This document shows, in pieces, positions 34,336 to 42,923 of a stretch of DNA of 64,000 nt. Source of the DNA: Azorhizobium oxalatiphilum (lineage in GTDB: Bacteria; Pseudomonadota; Alphaproteobacteria; Rhizobiales; Xanthobacteraceae). The stretch's first letter is position 1. Each line of letters begins with the position of its first letter. A program made the translations under genes and the position numbers. Under the pieces are notes generated by a model. It did not search any database. It had not been told where the DNA came from and was given only the letters and a program-made list of their open reading frames with translations. Location of the stretch: assembly GCF_014635325.1 (NCBI RefSeq), contig NZ_BMCT01000002.1, positions 711,544 through 775,543 of the forward strand. Reading direction: 5' to 3'.

Positions 34336-35544
34336 TCAGGCCGGGTTTGCCGGCTCGGCGAGACGGGCGGCCTCTTCCTCCCGCTCGGCCCGCACGCGGG
34401 CCGCCAGCGGCGCAAGGCGGGAGGCTGGCCAGGCCAGCGCATACATGGCGAGGCCCGCCACCACGAACAGGGTGGTCACGGAGCCCGCGATCGCCACCAC
34501 CTGCCCCGCCAGCACCGCACCGAAGGCCTGCCCGGTGAAGAAGGACGTGGCATAGAGCGACACGCCCGAGCCGCGCGCCGTCACCGCAAGCTCCGTGGAC
34601 ATGATCTGCAGCGTGTTGTGGATGGTGTAGAAGCCGAAGCCCATGACCGCGAACAGGCCGATGATCACATTGAGGGATGGCGCGATCGCCGCCGCCAGCA
34701 TGCAGGTGCCCACGATCACCGCGCCGGTGGCGGCCATGCCGCCGAGCCCGAGCAGCCTCACCAGCCGCTGGACGAGGAAGGTGTAGCCCACCCCGCCGAG
34801 CGAATAGGCGCCCATGGTGAGGCCGGCCTCCACCGCATTGCCGAACCCCTTGGCCACGAACAGCGGCGCCACAAAGGGGAAAATGCCGAAGATGATCGCC
34901 CCTTCCGTGGCCGAGACCACGAACAGGCGGATCGAGACGGGATTGCGGAAGACTTCCTTGTAGCCATCAATCGTGGCACGAACGGACAGCTTCTGCCTCT
35001 GGCCCAGCTCGGTCAGGAACAGCATGGATCCGAGAGCCGCAAGCGCCGAGATGGCGGCAGCCACGAGAAACACCGTCCGCCAGCCGAAATAGGTGGCGAT
35101 GGCCCCCGACACGATGGCACCACCCAGCTGGCCCAGCACCACGAACAGCAGGAGGCGACCCAGTGCCGCCGAGCGCTGATCGAAGGGCACGCGGTCGCCG
35201 ACCAGTGCGAAGGATACCGGAATGATGCCGCCCGCCCAGCCGCCGGCCAGAATGCGCGCGGCCATGAGAAACTCGTGGTTCGGCGCGAACGCACAGGCGA
35301 GGTGGCTGAGCGTGAGGCACGAGAGCGTGATGCGGATCAGCCGCACCCGGCCGAAGGCATCGCCCACGGGGCCGAAGACCAGCTGCGTCGCGGCGTAGGG
35401 CAAGGTGAAAGCCGAGGCCAGGAGCGCCGCCGCCCGCACGGAAACGCCGAGATCCGAGGCCAGAAGGGTGAGCATCGGGTCCACCGCGCGGGTGGCAAAG
35501 GCGCTGGCGAAATCCGCGAGACCAAGAAGAGCAAGAAAAGACAT
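34336..35544 (-). CDS. MFS transporter
   Basis: A 402-residue carrier with about 12 hydrophobic segments in two halves split by a hydrophilic loop near residue 190 (ELGQRQKLSVRATIDGYKEV). The loop 2-3 motif appears as FGPVGDAFGRVRLIR. It belongs to the drug:H+ antiporter/sugar-efflux-like MFS, but no specific substrate can be given. The ATG at 35544 has no strong ribosome site. Convergent with parE. Confidence 0.88.
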   Translation of the reverse strand: MSFLALLGLADFASAFATRAVDPMLTLLASDLGVSVRAAALLASAFTLPYAATQLVFGPVGDAFGRVRLIRITLSCLTLSHLACAFAPNHEFLMAARILAGGWAGGIIPVSFALVGDRVPFDQRSAALGRLLLFVVLGQLGGAIVSGAIATYFGWRTVFLVAAAISALAALGSMLFLTELGQRQKLSVRATIDGYKEVFRNPVSIRLFVVSATEGAIIFGIFPFVAPLFVAKGFGNAVEAGLTMGAYSLGGVGYTFLVQRLVRLLGLGGMAATGAVIVGTCMLAAAIAPSLNVIIGLFAVMGFGFYTIHNTLQIMSTELAVTARGSGVSLYATSFFTGQAFGAVLAGQVVAIAGSVTTLFVVAGLAMYALAWPASRLAPLAARVRAEREEEAARLAEPANPA

Positions 35545-35880
35545 CGGCAACTACACTGCCTACGCTTGAGCCGGATTCGACCAGACGCCATTGTCCTGAT
35601 CCGTGCATCCGTCTGCGAAATACGATGGGCGGCGAGCATGCCGCAGGGCCTGTCTCGACCCGCTGGGACGCGGGGTCAAGCCATGGCGGCGCATGGCCCG
35701 CAGAGGGCCTCCTGCCGCAGCGCATGCCACGCACATTGACACAGCGCACAATGCTTCTATTTTCTGTGCGTCGTCCGAACTGTATTCGACTCCAAGCGCG
35801 CCGACCGACGACCACTCGTCAGGAACCGTACACGGCACGGAACCTTCGATAAGCGGGGCGCTGCCGCATCAAGCGACGCA
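35545..35880. other. Divergent intergenic region before the helicase gene
   Basis: This 336-nt gap separates the MFS gene (left) from the DEAD-box gene (right). It contains the promoter-like pair at 35736-35763 and, from there, a leader of about 110 nt before the helicase start. Long leaders are typical for cold-induced RNA helicase genes. No gene is supported within it. Confidence 0.5.
35736..35763 (+). promoter_or_regulatory. Promoter of the DEAD-box helicase gene
   Basis: A perfect TTGACA (35736-35741), 16-nt spacer and TATTTT (35758-35763, four of six). Confidence 0.55.
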
Positions 35881-37554
35881 ATGTCATTTTCCGAACTCGG
35901 CCTGAGCGAAAAAGTCCTCTCGGCCGTTGAGGCCACGGGCTACACAACCCCCACGCCCATCCAGGCGCAGGCCATCCCGCACGTTCTCGCCCGGCGAGAC
36001 GTTCTGGGCCTCGCGCAGACGGGCACCGGCAAGACCGCGGCCTTCACCCTGCCCATGCTCACCCTGCTGGAGCAGGGCCGAGCCCGTGCGCGCATGCCGC
36101 GCACCCTCATCCTCGAGCCCACGCGCGAACTCGCAGCCCAGGTCGAGGAGAACTTCACCCGCTACGGCAAGAACCACAAGCTGAACGTCGCGCTGCTCAT
36201 CGGCGGCGTCTCCTTCGGCGATCAGGACCAGAAGCTGCTGCGCGGTGTCGATGTGCTCATCGCCACCCCCGGCCGCCTGCTGGACCATGTGGAGCGCGGC
36301 CGTCTGCTGCTGTCCGGCATCGAGGTGCTCGTCATCGACGAGGCCGACCGCATGCTGGACATGGGCTTCATCCCGGACATCGAGCGCATCTGCAAGCTGG
36401 TGCCGTTCACGCGCCAGACGCTGTTCTTCTCGGCCACCATGCCGCCGGAGATCCAGCGCATCGTCTCGCAGTTCCTCTCGAACCCGGCGCGGGTGGAGGT
36501 GTCCAAACCGGCCAGCGCCAACACCTCCATCACCCAGCTCCTCGTGGCCGCCGGCCGCGAGGACTATGAGAAGCGCGAGACGCTCCGCGAGCTGATCCGT
36601 GGTGCCGACCAGCTCCAGAACGGAATCATCTTCTGCAACCGCAAGCGCGACGTGGCAGTGGTGCATCGCTCGCTGGCCAAGCACGGCTTCAATGTCGTGT
36701 GCCTGCACGGCGACATGGACCAGCACGCCCGCACGCAGGCTCTGGACCAGTTCCGCACCGGCGAGGCCAACCTTCTGGTGGCCTCCGACGTGGCGGCGCG
36801 CGGTCTAGACATTCCGGCGGTGAGCCACGTCTTCAACTATGACGTGCCGCATCATTCGGAAGACTATGTGCACCGCATCGGCCGCACCGGCCGCGCGGGC
36901 CGCACCGGCACCTCGCTGACCATCGTCACCCATGACGAAGCCAAGTCGCTGGCCGCCATCGAGAAGCTCATCGGCAACGCCATTCCCTGGCAGGGCGAGC
37001 CTCTGGGCGAAGCCCCGCCGCGTGAGAAGCGCAGCCGTGGCGGCGACCGCCGCGAGGGCGGCCGTGGTGGCCGTGGCGAAGGTCGCGGCGAAGGCCGTGG
37101 GGAGTCCGGCGACGAGCGGCGCAACCGCCGCTCCGGCCGTGGCCGGAATAGCGAACGCGCCGAGGGCGAGGAGGTTCGCGCCGAGCGCGAGCCGCGTCCG
37201 GAGCGGGAACCCCGTGCCGAACGTGAGCCGCGCCCCGAGCGCGAGCCGCGCGAGGCCCGTGGTGAGCGCCAGCCCCGCGCCGACCGTGAACCGCGCCCCG
37301 ACCGCGAGGCCCGTGCGCCCCGCGCCGAAGGCGAGGGCCGTGGCGAGCGTCAGCGCACACCCCGCTCGCCCCGTTCCGAGGGCGAGGGCAATCGTGGCGG
37401 GGACCGTGGAGGCGCGGATCGTACGGGTGGGGATCGCGGGGAGGCCAATCGCGGTCGCCGCGATCGCTCCGCCGCCAGCGAGCCCGCCGACATGTCACAC
37501 CTGCCCGCCTTCCTGCTGCGCCCCGTGCGCACCAAGGCGACCAGCGGAAACTGA
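35881..37554 (+). CDS. rhlE: DEAD-box ATP-dependent RNA helicase, RhlE type
   Basis: A 557-residue helicase. Motifs in order: Q motif GYTTPTPIQAQAIP (residues 20-33), AQTGTGKT (45-52), PTRELA, TPGR, DEAD at 153-156, SAT, then in the second domain ASDVAARGLDIPAV and HRIGRTGRAGRTG. The core ends near residue 375. It is followed by a basic tail of about 170 residues rich in Arg, Glu, Gly and Pro, with short repeats. The core remodels structured RNA (ribosome assembly, cold growth, mRNA decay); the tail probably binds RNA or RNase partners. The naming as RhlE rests on core similarity. Confidence 0.93.
   Translation: MSFSELGLSEKVLSAVEATGYTTPTPIQAQAIPHVLARRDVLGLAQTGTGKTAAFTLPMLTLLEQGRARARMPRTLILEPTRELAAQVEENFTRYGKNHKLNVALLIGGVSFGDQDQKLLRGVDVLIATPGRLLDHVERGRLLLSGIEVLVIDEADRMLDMGFIPDIERICKLVPFTRQTLFFSATMPPEIQRIVSQFLSNPARVEVSKPASANTSITQLLVAAGREDYEKRETLRELIRGADQLQNGIIFCNRKRDVAVVHRSLAKHGFNVVCLHGDMDQHARTQALDQFRTGEANLLVASDVAARGLDIPAVSHVFNYDVPHHSEDYVHRIGRTGRAGRTGTSLTIVTHDEAKSLAAIEKLIGNAIPWQGEPLGEAPPREKRSRGGDRREGGRGGRGEGRGEGRGESGDERRNRRSGRGRNSERAEGEEVRAEREPRPEREPRAEREPRPEREPREARGERQPRADREPRPDREARAPRAEGEGRGERQRTPRSPRSEGEGNRGGDRGGADRTGGDRGEANRGRRDRSAASEPADMSHLPAFLLRPVRTKATSGN
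37183..37320 (+). repeat. In-frame tandem repeats in the helicase tail
   Basis: The coding sequence repeats units such as EREPRP, EREPRA and DREPRP about eight times (residues ~435-480). The DNA repeats are imperfect, so they look like an old minisatellite under selection for charge pattern. The number of units may vary between strains. Confidence 0.75.
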
Positions 37555-37603
37555 GCCGGCCCCGTCAGGGACTTGCGACAGAAAGTTCACGCACCACTTT
37601 AGG

Positions 37604-37628
37604 AAAACGCGCCTTCGGGCGCGTTTTT
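37604..37628 (+). terminator. Terminator of the helicase gene
   Basis: AAAACGCGCC (37604-37613), loop TTCG, GGCGCGTTTT (37618-37627) and one further T: a classic UUCG-loop terminator 50 nt after the stop. Confidence 0.92.
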
Positions 37629-37793
37629 CATGTCAGCAACCCGCTATAAGCTGTTGTTTTATAACAACTTTCGCCGCAGAACCGTTCAACCCTCTGCGGG
37701 CAATTGCGCCAGAGCTTGGCCGGCTTCGATTGCATAGCAATCCAGGCTGAAAGGCACGCCCTGCCAAAGGCTTCAGCCGATCAGCGGCAGCAC

Positions 37794-38261
37794 TCACCGG
37801 CTACGGGATTTGCCCGCCCGCGCCGGGGCCACCTTCGCGGCCCCCTTGGGCGCCGCAGCCTTGCCACCGCCCACGCCCAACGCATCTAGGTCCGGCGCTC
37901 CGGCATCCGGACGGGCCTTCGCGGCGCTTCGCTTCTTTTTCGGCGTTGCCTTGATCTCCCGTGCCGCCTCCAGCGCGCGATGGAACAGGCGGTCGCGCAG
38001 TTCATCGTCATCAAGGCTGGCGTCCGGCTGCGTCCAGTAGGGCAGATCCACGCGCCGCCCCTTGGCCTCATAGCCAAGCCGGGACGCGCCCATTTCTTCC
38101 AGTTCAGCGGCGAAGACGCCGTCAGCCTTCAGGAACAGGTCGCCCCGGATTTCCAGCGCGAACATCAGCCCGTCGCGGAACACGCCATGCCCGCCGAACA
38201 TGCGGCGCACATCCACCGGGCCAAGGGCGGCGAATTGTTCGACGATCTCGTCCTTGTCCAT
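37794..38261 (-). CDS. TfoX N-terminal domain protein
   Basis: A 155-residue protein. Residues ~1-100 match the TfoX/Sxy N-terminal domain (EQFAALGPVDVRRMFGGHGV, GDLFLKADG, GYEAKGRRVDLPYW). The last ~45 residues are a Lys/Ala/Pro-rich basic tail (TPKKKRSAAKARP, APARAGKSRSR) like that of DNA- or RNA-binding histone-like proteins. The C-terminal TfoX domain is absent. In most bacteria this domain alone has no proven competence role. It starts 25 nt after the ATP12-family stop, probably in one operon. Confidence 0.85.
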   Translation of the reverse strand: MDKDEIVEQFAALGPVDVRRMFGGHGVFRDGLMFALEIRGDLFLKADGVFAAELEEMGASRLGYEAKGRRVDLPYWTQPDASLDDDELRDRLFHRALEAAREIKATPKKKRSAAKARPDAGAPDLDALGVGGGKAAAPKGAAKVAPARAGKSRSR

Positions 38262-38286
38262 CCCCTGCCCCCAGAGATTAGCCGAC

Positions 38287-39063
38287 TCAGGCTTTCCGCA
38301 GGTCCAGCAGACGCACGGCGGCCCGCATTTCCAGCTCGCGGGCGGTGCGGCGGGCAGTGGCTTCCGCGTCCTCGCCCCAGCGCTCGATGGTCCAGTCCTC
38401 GTCCACATGGGCGGCCTTCCACGCCGCATCGGCATCGAGCCGCCCGCCCAACAACGCCACCGCCAGGAAAGCCGAGCCAGTGAGCGCGGTCAGCGTACTC
38501 AGCGCCGCCAGCGCCAGCACGTCCTCGCGCGGCAGGGCAGCGGCCACACGAGCTACCATGTCCTCCGGCTGGGCCACATGGCGGATGCCCTCGGCGAGGA
38601 AGAAACGCGCGCCATAGGTCTCGTCCAGCCACGCCAGCACGGGATCCCAATGCTCCGCCTGCCGGGCCACCAGCCCTTCGGGGCCTTCGGCGCGATAGAG
38701 CAGCAGGTCGCTGCCCATGTAGCGCACGATCTCGTCCGCCACTTCTTCGCGCGTGTTGGCGACGCCATCCAACGCCACGTTCACCAGCCGGGTCAGCGAC
38801 ATGGTCATGGGGTCGATGAGTTGCTCCTGCGCAGCCCATTCGGCCGCTACCGCATCTGCCAGCGCTTGCGTGGGCACGGCGAGCGGCACGCGCGCCGGGG
38901 TCTTCACCGAGCGGCCGTCCAGCAGGATCTCGAACCCGCTGTCGCCGGCCCGCGTGGAGACCTCCTTGTAGAACCGCTTGGGCAGGTTCTTGCGCCCCTC
39001 GGCGCGAATAGACGCTGCCGGATCGATGGGATCGCGGTCGAGATCGTTCAGGATGTCGCGCAT
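38287..39063 (-). CDS. ATP12 family F1-ATPase assembly chaperone
   Basis: A 258-residue protein resembling mitochondrial Atp12, which helps alpha subunits of F1 ATP synthase fold. Family features are RFYKEVSTRAGDSGFEILLD, GRSVKTPARVPLAVPT, AAEWAAQEQLIDPMTMSLTR, and the C-terminal LALAALSTLTALTGSAFLAV. Bacterial members are mostly confined to Alphaproteobacteria, in line with mitochondrial ancestry. It lies 16 nt after the HAD phosphatase gene. The atp genes themselves are not in the window. Confidence 0.92.
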   Translation of the reverse strand: MRDILNDLDRDPIDPAASIRAEGRKNLPKRFYKEVSTRAGDSGFEILLDGRSVKTPARVPLAVPTQALADAVAAEWAAQEQLIDPMTMSLTRLVNVALDGVANTREEVADEIVRYMGSDLLLYRAEGPEGLVARQAEHWDPVLAWLDETYGARFFLAEGIRHVAQPEDMVARVAAALPREDVLALAALSTLTALTGSAFLAVALLGGRLDADAAWKAAHVDEDWTIERWGEDAEATARRTARELEMRAAVRLLDLRKA

Positions 39064-39079
39064 GGTCGTCCCTCTTGTC

Positions 39080-39781
39080 TCAGGCGTCCGCCGCCGCCAT
39101 CACCAGCGCCGCGATGACGTCGGGAATGTCGCGGAAATCGGTCACGATGCGATCGGCCCCCGCCGTGATCAGGCTGTCCACCGGATGATAGCCCCACGAC
39201 ACGCCGATGGCATGGGCGCCGGCCGCCTTGGCCATCTCCATGTCATAGGTGGTGTCGCCAATCATCACCGTACGCGCCGGCTCCGTCCCGGCCTCGGCCA
39301 TGGCCTGAAGCACCATGCCCGGATGAGGTTTGGAGGGGGCGATGTCCGCCGTCTGGATGGCCGCGAACCAGCCCTCCATCGCATAGGCCTTGAGCAGCCG
39401 GTCCACGCCCCGCCGCGCCTTGCCGGTGGCCATGCCCAGCAGGAATTCGTCGCGCCCCCGCAAGGCGATCAACGTTTCCATCACATGCGGGAACATGGGT
39501 TCCGTTTCCGGCTTGCGCGCGTGCATGGTGTTGAAGGCCTCCTTATAGGCCTCCACCATCAGCTCAGGCGGCGGAAAGTCGGGCGAATCCGCGCCCAGCA
39601 CCAGAAACACCTCGCGCAGCGACAGGCCGACGATGGAGAGCGTGCGTTCGCGGGTGGGCGGCACCAGCCCCTGCCCGCGATAGGTGGCCTCCATGGCGGC
39701 GACGATCATGTGCTGGCTGTCCACCAGCGTGCCGTCGCAATCGAAGAGGGCGAGAATGGGCTCAGGGGCGGCGGGGGGCAT
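39080..39781 (-). CDS. HAD superfamily hydrolase, phosphoglycolate-phosphatase-like
   Basis: A 233-residue phosphatase. Motif I is LFDCDGTLVDS (nucleophile Asp14, acid Asp16), motif II MATGKARRG, motif III Lys in APSKPHPGM and motif IV IGDTTYDMEMAKAAG. The helical cap sits between motifs I and II, giving subfamily IA. The substrate is unknown; phosphoglycolate or a similar small phosphate is plausible. Its start overlaps the end of the zinc-ribbon gene by 20 nt. It lies in a run with the ATP12-family and TfoX genes. Confidence 0.9.
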   Translation of the reverse strand: MPPAAPEPILALFDCDGTLVDSQHMIVAAMEATYRGQGLVPPTRERTLSIVGLSLREVFLVLGADSPDFPPPELMVEAYKEAFNTMHARKPETEPMFPHVMETLIALRGRDEFLLGMATGKARRGVDRLLKAYAMEGWFAAIQTADIAPSKPHPGMVLQAMAEAGTEPARTVMIGDTTYDMEMAKAAGAHAIGVSWGYHPVDSLITAGADRIVTDFRDIPDVIAALVMAAADA

Positions 39782-40466
39782 CGTTCTGGCTCAGCTGATC
39801 GGTGTCTACGTCGAGAGTCCAGGAGGCGCCATTCGGATCCTGGAACACCACGGTCTTGATGCCACGCGCCTTGCACTGGCGCGCGAACGGGCCGCCGGCG
39901 ATCAGATCCACGGCGGTCTTGGCCGGGAAGCTGAACTTCAGCGTGACGACGGTGTTCTCCGGCCCGCCGGCGGTCACGGCGATATCGAGGCCGTTCTCCT
40001 TGAAATTGTCCTGCGTGGTCTTGGCGAAGGCCGCGCGGGTCTGCGGATCGCTGGGGATGTCCGGCAGCGCCGGACGCCCCGCGCCCGGCGGCAGGGCCTG
40101 CAACGGCCCCGTGGTGGGCGCCATGGGGGCGGCCGGAACGGGTGCCGAGGCCTGGCTCTGGGGCGCGGGCGGCACGGGCGTCGGCGCCGGATCAGGAGCG
40201 GGAGGTTCAGGCACAACCGGCGCGGCGGCCTGCTGCTGCGCGGGCAGGTTCGTCTCGGCAGGCTTCCTTGCGGGGCTCAGCAGCAACCAGACACCGGCAC
40301 CCGCAGCCAGCGCGACCAGGACGCCCAGAACGCCCACCAGAACCGGCAGCGCGCTCCGGCGCGGCGCGGAGGGGGGCGGCAGGTCCATGCCGCAGGCGGG
40401 GCATTGCACATCCCGGGGATGCACCCTCGCACCGCAGCCGGGACAGGTCTCGGGCTGTGGGGACAT
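39762..40466 (-). CDS. Zinc-ribbon, single-pass membrane protein with Pro/Ala-rich linker
   Basis: A 234-residue protein. Residues 8-27 carry a double CxxC zinc ribbon (CPGCGARVHPRDVQCPACGM). One membrane segment follows (~residues 40-63, LPVLVGVLGVLVALAAGAGVW), then a Pro/Ala/Gln-rich linker (~70-130) and a folded C-terminal domain (~140-230) with KTAVDLIAGGPFARQCKARG. TGGAGGT precedes the ATG. The topology suggests a cytoplasmic ribbon and a periplasmic domain. I do not recognise the C-terminal domain; function is unknown. Confidence 0.75.
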   Translation of the reverse strand: MSPQPETCPGCGARVHPRDVQCPACGMDLPPPSAPRRSALPVLVGVLGVLVALAAGAGVWLLLSPARKPAETNLPAQQQAAAPVVPEPPAPDPAPTPVPPAPQSQASAPVPAAPMAPTTGPLQALPPGAGRPALPDIPSDPQTRAAFAKTTQDNFKENGLDIAVTAGGPENTVVTLKFSFPAKTAVDLIAGGPFARQCKARGIKTVVFQDPNGASWTLDVDTDQLSQNDAPRRP

Positions 40467-40836
40467 GGGCACCTCCAGAAAACAGAACGAAAAAGCCCCC
40501 GCCAAGGCATCGCCGGCACGGGCGGGCACGTTTAACAGACAGCGCAGAGTCTTCCTACCTGCCGCACGCCGCCCAGATATGCGGCTCCGCCGGGCAAAAA
40601 TACGGCCTCCAGCCCGCCGACGCGGCGATTGGACCTAAGTTCACCTTGATTGCCCACGCGCACGACTGTAGTGGACGATAAGGCCCGTCCGGTGATGGGC
40701 GAGCCGGCGTCCGTCCACGGCGAATCCTGCTATCGCAAGGGAAAGCTGCGGATGGGTGCGATGCCGGAGCCGTGGTGAACACGCTCGGCAGGGGCAAAGC
40801 CCCACGGGAGTTAGTATCCCTCGGGAGGGGAACGTC
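40467..40836. other. Divergent intergenic region before the TRAP genes
   Basis: This 370-nt gap lies between the zinc-ribbon gene and the TRAP small subunit. I find no coding frame with a ribosome site, no DctP-type binding-protein gene and no clear promoter hexamers. A short GGGGC/GCCCC hairpin at 40793-40805 is the only structure noted. Confidence 0.45.
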
Positions 40837-41376
40837 TTGAACGCCTTGCTCAAGCTCAGCCGTGGCATTGACGGCATCGGCGCCTTCTTCGGCAACATCG
40901 CCGACTGGCTGGTGCTTGCCGCCGCCTTCATCAGCGCCACCAACGCCACCGTGCGCTATCTCGTGAACTACAGCTCCAACAGCTGGCTCGAGATCCAGTG
41001 GTACATGTTCGGCGGCATGGTGATGCTGGGCGCCGCCTACACGCTCAAGAAGAACGAGCACGTGCGCGTGGATCTGGTCTACGGCTCCCTGTCCGACCGG
41101 GGCCGGCTGTGGATCGACACCATCGGCTTCACCGTCTTCTTCCTGCCCATCATCGGCCTGCTCACCTATCTGTCGTTCAACTTCTTCTGGGGTTCCTTCG
41201 TCTCCAAGGAAGTGTCCATGAACGCGGGCGGCCTGATCCTGTGGCCCGCCAAGGCGCTGCTGCCGGCGGGCTTTGCCCTCCTGTTCCTGCAGGGCATTTC
41301 CGAGCTCATCAAGCGCGTGGCCGCGCTGACGGGGCGGCTTAATCTCGACACCCACTACGAGAAGCCGGTCCAGTAA
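40837..41376 (+). CDS. TRAP transporter small membrane subunit (DctQ type)
   Basis: A 179-residue membrane protein with four hydrophobic segments and the DctQ signature region NSWLEIQWYMFGGMVMLGAAY followed by LKKNEHVRVDLVYG (core WLEIQWYMFGGMVMLGAAY). No ATG fits the start: the frame begins at TTG 40837 behind GGGAGGGG, which is well placed. The large subunit follows after 51 nt. No DctP-type binding protein adjoins, so it must be encoded elsewhere. Confidence 0.9.
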   Translation: MNALLKLSRGIDGIGAFFGNIADWLVLAAAFISATNATVRYLVNYSSNSWLEIQWYMFGGMVMLGAAYTLKKNEHVRVDLVYGSLSDRGRLWIDTIGFTVFFLPIIGLLTYLSFNFFWGSFVSKEVSMNAGGLILWPAKALLPAGFALLFLQGISELIKRVAALTGRLNLDTHYEKPVQ

Positions 41377-41427
41377 GGCCCAACCCAAAACAAACAAGAA
41401 CGCGCCCAGTCATTCGGGGGGAATTCC

Positions 41428-42831
41428 ATGTTTTCGCACGGCATCATGCCGCCGCTCATGTTCGGGGGAATGATCCTGTTCCTCCTGGCGGGCTTTCCGG
41501 TCGCCTTCTCGCTGGCGTCGGTGGGCATCGTGTTCGGCATCATCGGCGTCTGGACGGGCCATTTCGACGTGGGCTTCCTGCAGGCCCTGCCGTTCCGCTT
41601 CTACGGCATCATCTCCAATGACCTGCTGCTGGCGATCCCCTTCTTCACCTTCATGGGCGCCGTGCTGGAGCGCTGCGGCCTTGCGGAAGACCTGCTGGAA
41701 GGCACCGGCAAGCTGTTCGGCAAGGTGCCGGGCGGCCTCGCTTATGCGGTGATCATCGTCGGCGCCATTCTTGGCGCCATCACCGGCACGGTGGCGGCCT
41801 CGGTGATCGCCATGGGCATGATCTCGCTGCCCATCATGATCCGCTATGGCTACGACGTGCGCCTCGCCACCGGCGTGATCGCGGCCTCGGGCACCATCAC
41901 CCAGCTCATCCCGCCCTCGCTGGTGCTGGTGGTGCTGGCCGATCAGCTCGGCCGCTCCGTGGGCGACATGTATCTGGGCGCCATCGGCCCCTCGATCCTC
42001 CAGGTCGTCATCTTCCTCGGCTATATCATCGTCCTGTCCATCTTCCAGCCGCACAAGGTGCCGCCGCTGCCGCCGGAAGCGCGCGGCGAGCCGGGCCTGG
42101 CGCTGGTGCTGCGCGTGCTGTGGGGCATGGTCCCCTCCGTCGTGCTGATCTTCCTCGTGCTCGGCACCATCTTCATGGGCCTCGCCACGCCGACGGAATC
42201 GGGCGCCATGGGCGCCATGGGTGCCATCGTGCTCGCCGCTCTGCACCGCCGCCTCACCTGGCCGCTGCTGCGGGAGGGCATGGCCACCACCATGCGCATC
42301 ACGTCCATGGTGGTGTTCATCCTCATCGGCTCCACCGTCTTCAGCCTGGTGTTCCAGGGCATGGACGGCGCCCGCTGGATCGAGCACCTGCTGACCGGCC
42401 TGCCCGGCGGCTCGGTGGGCTTCCTGATCTTCGTCAATATCTTCGTGTTCTTTCTGGCGTTCTTCCTCGACTTCTTCGAGATCGCCTTCATCATCATCCC
42501 GCTGCTGGCCCCGGTGGCGGCCAAGCTCGGCATCGATCTCGTGTGGTTCGGTGTGCTGCTCTGCGTGAACATGCAGACGAGCTTCATGCATCCGCCCTTC
42601 GGCTTCGCGCTCTTCTACCTGCGCGGCATCGCGCCCAAGTCGGTGAAGAGCTCGGACATCTACTGGGGCGCGGTGCCGTGGGTGTTCATGCAGATCCTGC
42701 TGGTGATCATCGTCATCGCGTGGCCGGAGAGCGTGACCTACTGGCTCGGCAGCGATCCGGTGGACGACGGCAAGACCATCGACCTGATGGCCCCGCCCGA
42801 CACCGCCCCGCCCCCGCTCGACTTCAAATGA
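41428..42831 (+). CDS. TRAP transporter large permease subunit (DctM type)
   Basis: A 467-residue sodium-coupled importer channel with about 12-13 hydrophobic segments. DctM-family signs are SNDLLLAIPFFTFMGAVLER, ASGTITQLIPPSLVLVVLAD and GLATPTESGAMGAMGA. The ending region NMQTSFMHPPFGFALFYLRG is like that of TRAP systems for 2-oxo acids and related aliphatic acids, a tentative hint at substrate. A GGGGGG ribosome site precedes the ATG. A strong terminator follows, so Q and M form a two-gene operon. Confidence 0.93.
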   Translation: MFSHGIMPPLMFGGMILFLLAGFPVAFSLASVGIVFGIIGVWTGHFDVGFLQALPFRFYGIISNDLLLAIPFFTFMGAVLERCGLAEDLLEGTGKLFGKVPGGLAYAVIIVGAILGAITGTVAASVIAMGMISLPIMIRYGYDVRLATGVIAASGTITQLIPPSLVLVVLADQLGRSVGDMYLGAIGPSILQVVIFLGYIIVLSIFQPHKVPPLPPEARGEPGLALVLRVLWGMVPSVVLIFLVLGTIFMGLATPTESGAMGAMGAIVLAALHRRLTWPLLREGMATTMRITSMVVFILIGSTVFSLVFQGMDGARWIEHLLTGLPGGSVGFLIFVNIFVFFLAFFLDFFEIAFIIIPLLAPVAAKLGIDLVWFGVLLCVNMQTSFMHPPFGFALFYLRGIAPKSVKSSDIYWGAVPWVFMQILLVIIVIAWPESVTYWLGSDPVDDGKTIDLMAPPDTAPPPLDFK

Positions 42832-42859
42832 GCGGGCGGCGCGAGCCCGCCTGAAACAC

Positions 42860-42897
42860 AAAAGCCGGCCCCGGATCGAACCGGGGCCGGCTTTTTG
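42860..42897. terminator. Bidirectional terminator between the TRAP operon and rluC
   Basis: A perfect 15-bp stem (42860-42874 with 42881-42895) has A at one foot and TTTTT at the other. It serves the TRAP genes rightward and, through the complementary T-run, the convergent rluC-like gene leftward. Confidence 0.93.
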
Positions 42898-42923
42898 TTT
42901 TGGATCGGGAAGGCTTCAGCCCC

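Noticed and set aside
37183..37320. Tandem repeat as a CRISPR-like array
   Set aside because: Units are 18 nt or so, imperfect, without spacers, and stay in frame inside the helicase gene.
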